Assembly: GCF_020054945.1 (NCBI RefSeq)
Contig: NZ_JAIHAU010000015.1
Location: 1-37,309, forward strand
From: Mahella sp.
GTDB taxonomy: Bacteria > Bacillota > Clostridia > Mahellales > Mahellaceae
Reading direction: 5' to 3'
Length of the DNA stretch: 37,309 bases
Shown: piece after piece, positions 25,397 through 32,627 of the stretch
How positions within the stretch are numbered: position 1 is the stretch's first letter
Layout: every line of letters begins with the position of its first letter
Made by a program: the position numbers and the translations under genes
The notes under the pieces: model-generated
Told to the model about the DNA's origin: nothing
Seen by the model: only the letters and a program-made list of their open reading frames with translations
Databases searched by the model: none

Positions 25397-27043
25397 TTAT
25401 ATTATGGATCCCGTCCAACGTTGAGCTATAGGCATGCGACGACCTATGCCGAAGGCTTTAGTGGTAACCTTAAGGCCTGGCGCAGCTTGGCGCCGCTTGA
25501 ATTCGGCTCGATCCACTTTATGGATTATATCCTTAACGAGATCGGGTTCATAGCCCATAGCTACTATTTGGGCAAAGGATTTATTTTCTTCTATATATGC
25601 GCGCAATATCGGGTCCAGTATACCGTATGGCGGCAACGAATCCTCGTCTTTTTGGCCGGGGCGCAGCTCTGCCGAAGGTGCTTTGGTTATGGTGCTCTCA
25701 GGTATAATCTCACATCTCCTGTTTATGTATCGGGCAAGCTCATATACCATTGTCTTGGGCACATCGGATATAGGAGCTAAAGCGCCGCACATATCGCCAT
25801 ATAAGGTGCAATAGCCCACTGCCAGTTCGGATTTATTGCCGGTGGTTAAAGCCATGCGGTTTTCGCGGTTGGCTATAAACATCACGAAGTTACCGCGTAT
25901 ACGTGCCTGTATATTTTCTTCCGCCAGATCACCTTTCGGAGAAGAATCGCCGTTGAATGTTCTCAAGCATGCGTCAAAGACATCTTCTATAGGATATGTT
26001 CTAAATTCGATATCGAGATTCTTAGCCAATATGTAAGCATCGTCGCGGCTGCCGACCGAAGAATAGCGCGATGGCATGGACAGACCCAGCACATTTTGTT
26101 TGCCCAAAGCATCTACCGCCAGAGCGCATACCACCGCCGAATCTATACCGCCGCTCAATGCGACGACGGTCTTCTCGCATCCGGTTTTGTGGAAATAATC
26201 GCGTATGCCAAGCACAAGGGCATCATGTATCCATGCTATATCCTCATTGAGGTCATAACTTGAACATGTACCCCGTATCAGTTCTTGACTGTCTATCGTT
26301 ATTATATCCTCATCGAAAACCTTAGCCTGCAGAGCGTTATTGCCTAAAGCGTCTATGCAGAAACTGCCGCCGTCAAAGATCAATTCATCATTTGCCCCTA
26401 TCTGATTTGCATATATTATAGGGGTGTGATACTTTTTGGCAATACTCTTTATCATATCAGACCGCAGCGCGAATTTGCCGTAGTGGTAAGGGGAAGCCGA
26501 TATGTTTATAAATATATCCGGTTGCTGTAATGCCAGCTCGGCTATAACATCTATGGGGTAGCGAGGGCGATCCCAAAAATCCTTGTCATTCCATATGTCC
26601 TCGCATATACTGACGCCGAGCTTTATATCACCGAACTGCATGCACTGCCGAGTGTCAGCCGGTATAAAATATCTTGTTTCATCAAACACATCATAAGTGG
26701 GAAGCAAGCTTTTACTCTGCCGGTTTATTATCTTGCCGTTATAGGCCAACAAGGCCGAATTGTACAGCATACCTGATATGTTGTCATGTATAACGGTGCC
26801 GAACAATATACCTATATTGTGAGAAACCGGCAAGAGCAATCGCTCGGTCAGATCGTTCAAGGCTTCTATAAAATCCGGATTGAGCAGCAGGTCTTTTGGC
26901 GGATAACCTATGGTTGCCATTTCCGGAAAAACCACAAGTTCAGCACCTGCTGCTCGACTTTTGTCTATCATGCCGATCATCTTATTTATATTGCCCTTTA
27001 TGTCACCTATTGTAGGATTTAACTGGGCTATAGCTATTTTCAT
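25397..27043 (-). CDS. nadE: Glutamine-dependent NAD+ synthetase
   Basis: 548 residues, two domains. The N-terminal nitrilase-type glutaminase (1-265) shows FPEMATIGYPPKDLL (catalytic Glu), LLPTYDVFDETRYF (Lys replaced region to check) and SICEDIW with the nucleophilic cysteine. The C-terminal ATP-pyrophosphatase domain shows LSGGIDSAVVCALAV. It amidates deamido-NAD with glutamine and ATP. The start is fixed by the family N terminus MKIAIAQLNPTIGD. Its ribosome site GGGAGGA (27066-27072) is 22 bases away, but a 16-base hairpin fills the gap. Confidence 0.96.
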   Translation of the reverse strand: MKIAIAQLNPTIGDIKGNINKMIGMIDKSRAAGAELVVFPEMATIGYPPKDLLLNPDFIEALNDLTERLLLPVSHNIGILFGTVIHDNISGMLYNSALLAYNGKIINRQSKSLLPTYDVFDETRYFIPADTRQCMQFGDIKLGVSICEDIWNDKDFWDRPRYPIDVIAELALQQPDIFINISASPYHYGKFALRSDMIKSIAKKYHTPIIYANQIGANDELIFDGGSFCIDALGNNALQAKVFDEDIITIDSQELIRGTCSSYDLNEDIAWIHDALVLGIRDYFHKTGCEKTVVALSGGIDSAVVCALAVDALGKQNVLGLSMPSRYSSVGSRDDAYILAKNLDIEFRTYPIEDVFDACLRTFNGDSSPKGDLAEENIQARIRGNFVMFIANRENRMALTTGNKSELAVGYCTLYGDMCGALAPISDVPKTMVYELARYINRRCEIIPESTITKAPSAELRPGQKDEDSLPPYGILDPILRAYIEENKSFAQIVAMGYEPDLVKDIIHKVDRAEFKRRQAAPGLKVTTKAFGIGRRMPIAQRWTGSII

Positions 27044-27049
27044 TTATCG

Positions 27050-27065
27050 CGGCTTGTAGAAGCCG
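27050..27065 (-). promoter_or_regulatory. Hairpin between the nadE ribosome site and start codon
   Basis: CGGCTT (27050-27055) and AAGCCG (27060-27065) form a 6-bp stem with a 4-base loop. It directly abuts the Shine-Dalgarno TCCTCCC (27066-27072, minus-strand GGGAGGA) and leaves 6 bases before the ATG. Folding would bring the site to normal spacing, so this may be a structured bypass or a translational switch. Confidence 0.65.
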
Positions 27066-27093
27066 TCCTCCCTTCATGCCATAAACTATATAG

Positions 27094-27121
27094 ATTATAG
27101 CATGAAGATGTCATCTTTCAA
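27094..27121 (-). promoter_or_regulatory. Candidate promoter of nadE
   Basis: On the minus strand TTGAAA (27116-27121), a 16-base spacer and TATAAT (27094-27099). The -35 overlaps the end of the upstream aldo/keto reductase gene. Start near 27087 gives a short leader carrying only the ribosome site and hairpin. Confidence 0.65.
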
Positions 27122-28247
27122 AGTATTCTTTTACTTCGGCCATTCTGTCGGTTATTTCTATACCCTGAGGGCAGACACCTTCACAGGTACCGCACGCTTC
27201 GCAAGCACTGGCCCGGTTGGCCTCGTTCATGTTCATATAGGCCTTCTGGAAACGCTCAAAATCATTGTATATATGGGCGTTATTATATAATTCAAAGTTT
27301 CCGGGTATATTCACGCCTGACGGGCAAGGCATGCAATAGTAACAACCGGTGCATGGAATGGGCGACAATTTTCTATAGGTTTCTTTGGCTTTAGTCAATA
27401 TATCTAATTCTTCCTGAGTGAGAGTGTTTACGCCCGAACGGTTAGCGCTCTCTATATTCTGCTTTACCTGTTCCATGTTCGACATGCCGCTCAATACAAC
27501 GGATACCTCGGGTTGATTCCATACCCACTGCAAGGCCCAGTCAGCCAGAGAACGCTTTGTGGGTGCGCTGTTTAAGATATCTATTATCTGTGGAGGCAGG
27601 TTGTTGACCAAACGTCCGCCTCTAATAGGCTCCATTACCACCACGCCTAATCCTTTGGATGCAGCATACTGGAGACCTTTTTTACCGGCCTGAAAATCTT
27701 CATCTATATAATTATACTGTATCTGGCAAAATGTCCAGCGCTCATACGCATTTATAATTTCTTCAAAAAGATCGTAGTTATCGTGGAAAGAGAACCCCAT
27801 ATATCTTATTTTACCCTCGGCATGCACCTTGTCCAGCCAACCGAATACATCGACCTTGTTTATCTGTCTCCAGTGATCCTGGCTCAGGGAATGCAGAAGG
27901 TAAAAGTCTATATGATCGGTATCCAGCCTGGTTAACTGTTCATTTAAGAGCCTGTCCATATCCTCATAAGTATGCACCAGCCATACGGGCAGCTTTGTGG
28001 CCAACATAACTTTGTCGCGATAACCGTCTTTTAAGGCTTTCCCGACTACTACCTCGCTATTGCCTCCATGATAGCCATAGGCTGTGTCCACATAATTTAC
28101 GCCGTTATCGATAGCATACCTTATCATTTCTATAGCCAGAGGCTCGTCTATCTTATTGTGATCGTCGCCTATTATAGGCAGGCGCATGCAGCCGAAGCCC
28201 AGCGCAGATGGTTTCCATTCCAGTCCGTCCATGGTTCTGTATTGCAT
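27111..28247 (-). CDS. Aldo/keto reductase with C-terminal ferredoxin-type [4Fe-4S] domain
   Basis: 378 residues from ATG 28247, preceded by GAGGAGG. The N-terminal TIM barrel has the AKR tetrad region (VDTAYGYHGG, LATKLP, FYLLHSL). The C-terminal part has CTGCYYCMPCPSGV near residue 295 and CEACGTCEGVCPQGI near 350, an 8-Cys ferredoxin-like region. Such proteins are common in anaerobes and probably pass electrons between Fe-S centres and a carbonyl substrate, unknown here. An upstream extension to 28370 lacks a ribosome site. Confidence 0.92.
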   Translation of the reverse strand: MQYRTMDGLEWKPSALGFGCMRLPIIGDDHNKIDEPLAIEMIRYAIDNGVNYVDTAYGYHGGNSEVVVGKALKDGYRDKVMLATKLPVWLVHTYEDMDRLLNEQLTRLDTDHIDFYLLHSLSQDHWRQINKVDVFGWLDKVHAEGKIRYMGFSFHDNYDLFEEIINAYERWTFCQIQYNYIDEDFQAGKKGLQYAASKGLGVVVMEPIRGGRLVNNLPPQIIDILNSAPTKRSLADWALQWVWNQPEVSVVLSGMSNMEQVKQNIESANRSGVNTLTQEELDILTKAKETYRKLSPIPCTGCYYCMPCPSGVNIPGNFELYNNAHIYNDFERFQKAYMNMNEANRASACEACGTCEGVCPQGIEITDRMAEVKEYFER

Positions 28248-28287
28248 AAATATGTACCTCCTCATAATTTTCTTGAGTACGCAATAG

Positions 28288-28316
28288 ATTATAACATGAT
28301 TATTTATGGATGTAAA
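28288..28316 (-). promoter_or_regulatory. Promoter of the aldo/keto reductase gene
   Basis: On the minus strand TTTACA (28311-28316), a 17-base spacer and TATAAT (28288-28293), about 40 bases upstream of the ATG. Confidence 0.8.
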
Positions 28317-28370
28317 TATGTATATATCAGAATATAAAATTCCGGTCGATAATGCAATTTCCATAGACAA

Positions 28371-28592
28371 AAAATGCCTGTATCGCTATTGCCTATAAGT
28401 TTCATTCTAGCACCTACTAGATGTGAAGCATGAAAATAAGAGAGGCAATAAATAGAAGCTAGGGAGCGTCGAAAATTGAAGAGCTAGCATCAAAGCTAAG
28501 GGCCAAACAGAAGCAAATATATGGCTTTCGGAAGGGAGTGAAGTATCTGCTGTAAATTTTCATGCTTTATCCCTACAATGGAAAATAATATA
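28371..28592. other. Intergenic gap, possible coding debris
   Basis: No intact gene. A plus-strand reading from ATG 28430 gives a helical string interrupted by TAG after ten codons and ending near 28554 (central part EELASKLRAKQKQIYGFRKG). I cannot assign it. It marks the left edge of the accessory region. Confidence 0.3.
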
Positions 28593-28621
28593 TTGACGAA
28601 ACATGCAACTTTAAGTATAAT
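28593..28621 (+). promoter_or_regulatory. Strong orphan promoter
   Basis: TTGACG (28593-28598), exactly 17 bases, TATAAT (28616-28621). The next start codon with a ribosome site is almost 190 bases downstream at 28814. Confidence 0.7.
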
Positions 28622-28624
28622 ATT

Positions 28625-28800
28625 TACAACTTGCTTACGTACTGATATTATATGGATGCTACACGATTATAAACTGGACCGCTTTATGCACAAAGGATTG
28701 GTTATTCCATGGCTTTAATATGTATTTTATTCTAAGGTGCTTGGGCTATATACAAAAAAACAGAAATGAGGTTTTGAGAGTCAATATAAAAATATAAATA
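28625..28800 (+). other. Open frame without start, possible membrane-protein remnant
   Basis: About 58 open codons end near 28800. The hydrophobic content (LAYVLILYGCYTIINW and the later YFILRCLGYIQ) suggests a membrane-protein C terminus, loosely like YIP1-family proteins. There is no usable start codon or ribosome site, so I call it likely debris. Confidence 0.3.
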
Positions 28801-28813
28801 AGAGGAGAAATCT

Positions 28814-29008
28814 ATGAAAACAACAAGACGTCCATTGGTTTTAATTATGCTGATAATAATAACAACTCTTTTTTCAGCTTGTGGGGATACAGCAACTGTT
28901 GACTTTATAAGTACGGTACCCAATACTTTTATAAATTGCGAAAGCCAAAGTACACCATCGGTTAACATGGAACTTTTTTCCAAGGGAAAAATTAATCAAA
29001 TTTATTAA
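28814..29008 (+). CDS. Short lipoprotein, probably a truncated N-terminus
   Basis: 64 residues. AGAGGAG lies seven bases before the ATG. A basic start, a hydrophobic stretch and a lipobox FSAC with Cys23 (ITTLFSACGD) form a clear lipoprotein signal peptide. After about 35 mature residues the frame ends in sequence overlapping the ABC ATPase remnant in another frame. This looks like the start of a solute-binding or immunity lipoprotein whose rest was deleted. Expression could still yield a small lipopeptide-like protein. Confidence 0.5.
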   Translation: MKTTRRPLVLIMLIIITTLFSACGDTATVDFISTVPNTFINCESQSTPSVNMELFSKGKINQIY

Positions 29009-29405
29009 AGAAATAAAAAATGCTGCTAAATTGGCTTGTTTTGATGAAGAAATCGGGAAAATGCCTCTGAGATATGATACGGTTATTGGTGAGAATGGCC
29101 GTAATATATCTGGAGGGCAACGGCAAAGATTAGCAATTGCACGTGCTTTTATTAATTTACCTAAAATAGTAGTTTTCGACGAAGGTACAAACCAATTGGA
29201 TGCAATAACGGAGAGTAAAATATATGATAACATGAAGTCAAGGCAGATCACACAAATAATAATTACCCACAGACTTCCAGCCATTAAAGATGCCAATATG
29301 ATTTTTTTAATGGAAAATGGTGAAATAATCAAAGCTGGTACATATATACAATTGGCAAATACAGACACAGACTATAGCAGTCTGCTAAAAGCTAATAATA
29401 AATAA
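28992..29405 (+). pseudogene. C-terminal remnant of a bacteriocin-exporter-type ABC ATPase
   Basis: About 137 codons. The homology starts at IKEIKNAAKLACFDEEI and continues through RYDTVIGENGRNISGGQRQR (signature motif), Walker B IVVFDEGTNQLDA, the switch histidine ITHRL and the end GTYIQLANTDTDYSSLL. The membrane and Walker A parts are absent, and it has no start codon with a ribosome site. The pattern resembles peptidase-containing or SunT/NHLM-type exporters for leader peptides. Together with the lipoprotein stub it records a deletion that removed the middle of a longer cluster. Confidence 0.8.
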
Positions 29406-29559
29406 TGCAACATCTTGTATCATGCTGACGAGCCCATTACGTAAATTCACCATACGTACGAAACCACCAATTGTATGGCTATCAAACCACACGTGCAGAA
29501 ACTCACATCTGGAATTAATCGCATATACTACTTAGGTTATGCCTTCTCTATAAGTAGCC

Positions 29560-29588
29560 TTGTATATTTCGGACAAAAGAAATATAAT
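29560..29588 (+). promoter_or_regulatory. Promoter of the HTH-two-component operon
   Basis: TTGTAT (29560-29565), 17 bases, TATAAT (29583-29588). Start near 29595 leaves only a few bases before the ribosome site GGAGGG at 29598-29603, so the leader is very short. Confidence 0.8.
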
Positions 29589-29610
29589 AAGAGCATTGGA
29601 GGGAATGATT

Positions 29611-29793
29611 ATGGATTATATAACAACGAAAGAAGCTGCCGCTAAATGGGGCGTTACCGATAGAACGGTACTTTATCATTGTACCTCCGGCCGGATTGAC
29701 GGTGCCGCAAAAATGGGGAATACATGGCTGATTCCTAAAGATGCCGCCAAACCGGCAGACAGGAGATACGGGAGGAAAAAACATGCCAAATAG
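29611..29793 (+). CDS. Small excisionase-like helix-turn-helix protein
   Basis: 60 residues from ATG 29611, seven bases after GGAGGG. TTKEAAAKWGVTDRTVLYHC forms a MerR/excisionase-type helix-turn-helix followed by the wing-like GRIDGAAKMGNTWLIPKDA; the tail is very basic (RRYGRKKHAK). It overlaps the response regulator start by 11 bases, so it is translationally coupled. Such short proteins are usually mobile-element excisionases or MerR-like DNA binders; here it more likely regulates the operon. Its target is unknown. Confidence 0.78.
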   Translation: MDYITTKEAAAKWGVTDRTVLYHCTSGRIDGAAKMGNTWLIPKDAAKPADRRYGRKKHAK

Positions 29794-30481
29794 AGTTTTA
29801 ATCATAGATGATGATACGGAACTTTGTGCATTGATGAAAAAATGTGTCACACAGGAAGGATTGGAAGCTGATATTGCTTATACGGGCAGGACGGGGCTGG
29901 CAAAAATCACAGAACAAAACGATGAGTACTGCCTTGTGATTTTGGATGTTATGCTGCCCGGTATGAACGGTTTTCAGGCGTTATCCGAAATACGAAAAAG
30001 CAGTACGATTCCCGTACTTATGCTGACTGCCAAGGGAGATGAGATAGATAAGGTGACGGGCCTGCGACTGGGCGCGGATGATTATTTGACAAAGCCTTTC
30101 AGCATTAACGAGCTGATGGCGCGCGTGGAGTCCCTGATCCGTCGATACACAACATTTAATCAGGCTACGCCGATGGATATTATCAACCTCAAGAATATGG
30201 TGATTGATAAGGAAACCCGGACTGTCTGCATCAATGGAGAATTGGTTGACCTGACAGGCAAGGAATTTGATTTGCTGGCGTTTCTGGCTTCTAACAAAGG
30301 ACGCGTATTTACGAAAAAACAGATTTATACGCAGGTTTGGAAGGACGAATATGCCTTTGACGATAATAACATTATGTCCTTTATCAGCAAGCTGCGGAAA
30401 AAGATTGAGCCGGATGCGGAACACCCCTTTTATATTCTGACCGTGCACGGCGTCGGCTATCGCTTTAATAAGGAGGCGTAG
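29783..30481 (+). CDS. OmpR/PhoB-family response regulator
   Basis: 232 residues from ATG 29783 (GGAGG seven bases upstream). The receiver domain has the acidic pair Asp9/Asp10, phospho-acceptor Asp55 (VILDVMLPG), Thr82 and Lys104 (LTKPFS). A winged-helix DNA-binding domain runs from about 130 to the end (GKEFDLLAFLASNKGRVF, YRFNKEA). The kinase gene starts 4 bases later. It probably binds the three 11-bp repeats before the transporter operon. Confidence 0.95.
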   Translation: MPNRVLIIDDDTELCALMKKCVTQEGLEADIAYTGRTGLAKITEQNDEYCLVILDVMLPGMNGFQALSEIRKSSTIPVLMLTAKGDEIDKVTGLRLGADDYLTKPFSINELMARVESLIRRYTTFNQATPMDIINLKNMVIDKETRTVCINGELVDLTGKEFDLLAFLASNKGRVFTKKQIYTQVWKDEYAFDDNNIMSFISKLRKKIEPDAEHPFYILTVHGVGYRFNKEA

Positions 30482-30484
30482 CGA

Positions 30485-31408
30485 ATGGACTGGACGCTTA
30501 TTTTCTTTTTTTCCACTCTCTTATGTATCTGTGTGATTGTCTATCTTGCAACAAGACTCTGCCGTGTCAGGGAACAGCTTTCTATTATCAATGACGCACT
30601 GGAAGATATAAAAAAAGGGAACCTCAACCGCCGTATCCTTGCAAGAAAAAACGATCTGACAAAGATGATTTGTTACAACATCAATGAAATCGCTGCGGGC
30701 GATCAGGCACAGCTTGTCAGGCTGAAACAATCGGAGCAAGCCTATAAACGTCTTATGACAAGCCTTTCTCATGATGTTAAAACGCCTTTGACCTCTTTAG
30801 TCGGTTACTTGGAGGCCATACAGGGAAAAATCGTAATGGGAGAGGAAAAAGAGGAATATATCAACATAGCTCTAGACAAGGCCTATCACCTGAAAGACTT
30901 TATAGAATCCCTGTTTGAGTGGGTGAAGTTGGATGCCGGAGAGCAGATATTCCAATTTGAAATCTGTGATTTGAACGAGCTTTCCCGCTATATTTTGGCA
31001 GACTGGATACCCACGCTGGAGGACAAACAGTTTACTTACGAAATAGACATTCCTGATGCGGAATACAGCATACGTTTAGACCGCAACGCATATACACGCA
31101 TACTCAATAATCTGCTTCAAAATGCCCTTTTGCATAGCGGAGGCAATAAAGTATCCGTCCACATTTCAGAGGATGAAAAACAAGCAACTATCATTGTAGC
31201 GGACAACGGCAAAGGGGTACCCGAAAAGGATTTGTTCCATATTTTTGAACGGCTGTATCAGGGGGACGAATCCCGTGGGGGCATTGGAAACGGTCTTGGG
31301 CTATCTATTGTTCAGGAACTTGTCGCCGTACACGGCGGCACGATTAAAGCGGAAAGCCCGCCGTATGGCGGCACAACATTTAGCATATCACTTCCGAAAG
31401 CTCTGTAA
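30485..31408 (+). CDS. Sensor histidine kinase with one membrane segment
   Basis: 307 residues. One N-terminal membrane span (about residues 3-23), then a HAMP-like linker (about 25-70), the H-box SLSHDVKTPL with His96, an N-box NLLQNALLHSGG, G1 VADNGKGVPE, F-box and G2 GNGLGLSIVQELV. It has no extracellular sensing domain, a trait of kinases that sense within the membrane or through a partner transporter (BceS- or LanK-like). Its stop codon lies inside the following terminator hairpin. Confidence 0.93.
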   Translation: MDWTLIFFFSTLLCICVIVYLATRLCRVREQLSIINDALEDIKKGNLNRRILARKNDLTKMICYNINEIAAGDQAQLVRLKQSEQAYKRLMTSLSHDVKTPLTSLVGYLEAIQGKIVMGEEKEEYINIALDKAYHLKDFIESLFEWVKLDAGEQIFQFEICDLNELSRYILADWIPTLEDKQFTYEIDIPDAEYSIRLDRNAYTRILNNLLQNALLHSGGNKVSVHISEDEKQATIIVADNGKGVPEKDLFHIFERLYQGDESRGGIGNGLGLSIVQELVAVHGGTIKAESPPYGGTTFSISLPKAL

Positions 31409-31430
31409 CGATACAGGGCTTTTCTCTTTT
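31397..31430 (+). terminator. Intrinsic terminator after the kinase gene
   Basis: AAAGCTCTGTA (31397-31407) pairs with TACAGGGCTTT (31412-31422, one G-U) around loop ACGA, followed by a T-rich tract. It overlaps the kinase stop and separates the regulator operon from the transporter operon. Confidence 0.85.
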
Positions 31431-31445
31431 AAAACAAGAAATAAG

Positions 31446-31476
31446 CAAGAATTCGCCAAGGTTTCGGCAAGGTTTC
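31446..31476 (+). promoter_or_regulatory. Three 11-bp-phased direct repeats, predicted response-regulator boxes
   Basis: CAAGAATTC (31446-31454), CAAGGTTTC (31457-31465) and CAAGGTTTC (31468-31476) start exactly 11 bases apart, one helical turn, as OmpR-family tandem sites do. The middle and last repeats cover the position of a -35 box that otherwise lacks consensus. Binding by the adjacent regulator is inferred. Confidence 0.78.
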
Positions 31477-31481
31477 CGTGT

Positions 31482-31487
31482 TATACT
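31482..31487 (+). promoter_or_regulatory. -10 box of the transporter operon
   Basis: TATACT, with no good TTGACA-like box 17 bases upstream (AAGGTT instead). This suggests a promoter that depends on an activator bound at the repeats. Confidence 0.65.
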
Positions 31488-31511
31488 GAAAAGTGGAAAG
31501 GAGAAAAAGCT

Positions 31512-32291
31512 ATGTGGACAATTATCCAGACGGAAATATTAAAACTGAAACGCAAAAAAATGATGCTGGGCACCTTTATTTTGACAACGCTGCTTGCAGT
31601 TATAGCAGTTGAACGGGCCTGCAGCATTTCCAGAAGCAGTAGCTATATGGACAGCTTCGGAGATTTATATACGATGGCTTTCAAAAACCTTGCAACGGTT
31701 TTTCTTCCTATTGTACTGGGCATGTTTGCAACCTCATTATTCTTTGATGAGTATAAAAATAACACATTGAAAGAATTGCTGATTATTCCTGTTTCCAAAG
31801 GACAGCTCTATCTTTCTAAAATTATCACGATGTTTTTGCTATCCCTGGGGCTGTGCTTATATACCTATATACTTACCGTATTGGGCGGATTTATAGCTGG
31901 AGGTTTTCCAGATCTGAATATGCAAACTATCCGGCAGGCGTTCGTTTTATTTGCGGAGGGCGGCGTCCTTGTTCCCCTTGCTGTGTTGCCCATCGTTTTT
32001 CTGGCCGTCTTGGGGAAAAGCTATCTCCTGCCGATTGGGGCAACCCTGCTGTATCTGCTCCCTGTCATCATTCTACCCGCCCCCCTCATGGGGATTCACC
32101 CTCTGGCAAGCGCATTATGTGTTTACAGCTTTTCCTCCCCGATGGCAGCGGATATGGTGTACAGCTTGTCACAAGTGGTAGAGGGGACATCAGCCATTTC
32201 CGAATATGGAGTATGCCTGATCAACATGGTAATCGTCGGTATAGTATCCAGCGTGCTTTCAGTCATCGCACTCAAAAAGCAAAACCTTTGA
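31512..32291 (+). CDS. ABC-2 permease, lantibiotic-immunity type (first)
   Basis: 259 residues from ATG 31512, with AAAGGAG eight bases upstream. Six or so membrane segments follow a basic N-terminal TEILKLKRKKMMLG. FFDEYKNNTLKELLIIPVSKG is the hallmark of the LanE/LanG-BcrB permease group. It is a clear paralogue of the second permease (KLRRRK start and KELWIIPVSK). Unusually it precedes the ATPase gene. Role: probably expels or removes a membrane-active peptide. Confidence 0.88.
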   Translation: MWTIIQTEILKLKRKKMMLGTFILTTLLAVIAVERACSISRSSSYMDSFGDLYTMAFKNLATVFLPIVLGMFATSLFFDEYKNNTLKELLIIPVSKGQLYLSKIITMFLLSLGLCLYTYILTVLGGFIAGGFPDLNMQTIRQAFVLFAEGGVLVPLAVLPIVFLAVLGKSYLLPIGATLLYLLPVIILPAPLMGIHPLASALCVYSFSSPMAADMVYSLSQVVEGTSAISEYGVCLINMVIVGIVSSVLSVIALKKQNL

Positions 32292-32304
32292 ACGGAAGGA
32301 AATT

Positions 32305-32613
32305 ATGGAGAAGTTTATTTTATTGTTGCTGTTTGTACTAATGATGTTTTCTTTATCCGCTTGCCAAAAAGCGGTTGAGCCATCGGATGCGCCCGATGAA
32401 GATGCCATTATTCAGGCCATTCATGATGCCTGGGACGATACTGTAACAAAGGCCGGAGGACGGCGAACCGGAAGTGTCCTGCTATTGCCCGGAGCATACG
32501 GTGCAAATGCGGATAGAGTTTGTAATTCCCTGTGGGAAAGAAGATTTAAGGTATTTATCAATTATGACAGCAATGGGAATTTATACAATTACACTATCTG
32601 GAAAAACAGTTAG
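32305..32613 (+). CDS. Small lipoprotein inside the transporter operon
   Basis: 102 residues. The signal peptide ends in lipobox LSAC with Cys20. The mature part, about 83 residues, starts acidic (VEPSDAPDEDAIIQAIHDAW) and ends FINYDSNGNLYNYTIWKNS, predicted mixed alpha/beta. I know no family for it. It starts 14 bases after the permease stop and ends 15 bases before the ATPase start. By position it could be an immunity lipoprotein that binds the peptide, like LanI proteins. Confidence 0.82.
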   Translation: MEKFILLLLFVLMMFSLSACQKAVEPSDAPDEDAIIQAIHDAWDDTVTKAGGRRTGSVLLLPGAYGANADRVCNSLWERRFKVFINYDSNGNLYNYTIWKNS

Positions 32614-32627
32614 GAGAGGAAATTAAA

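Noticed and set aside
25184-25780. 198-codon plus-strand open frame
   Set aside because: Antisense to nitroreductase and nadE, both with full motifs; composition and lack of a ribosome site fit a shadow frame.
31245-31511. N-terminal extension of the first permease
   Set aside because: It would read through the kinase gene, its terminator and the promoter; ATG 31512 has a good ribosome site and matches the family start.
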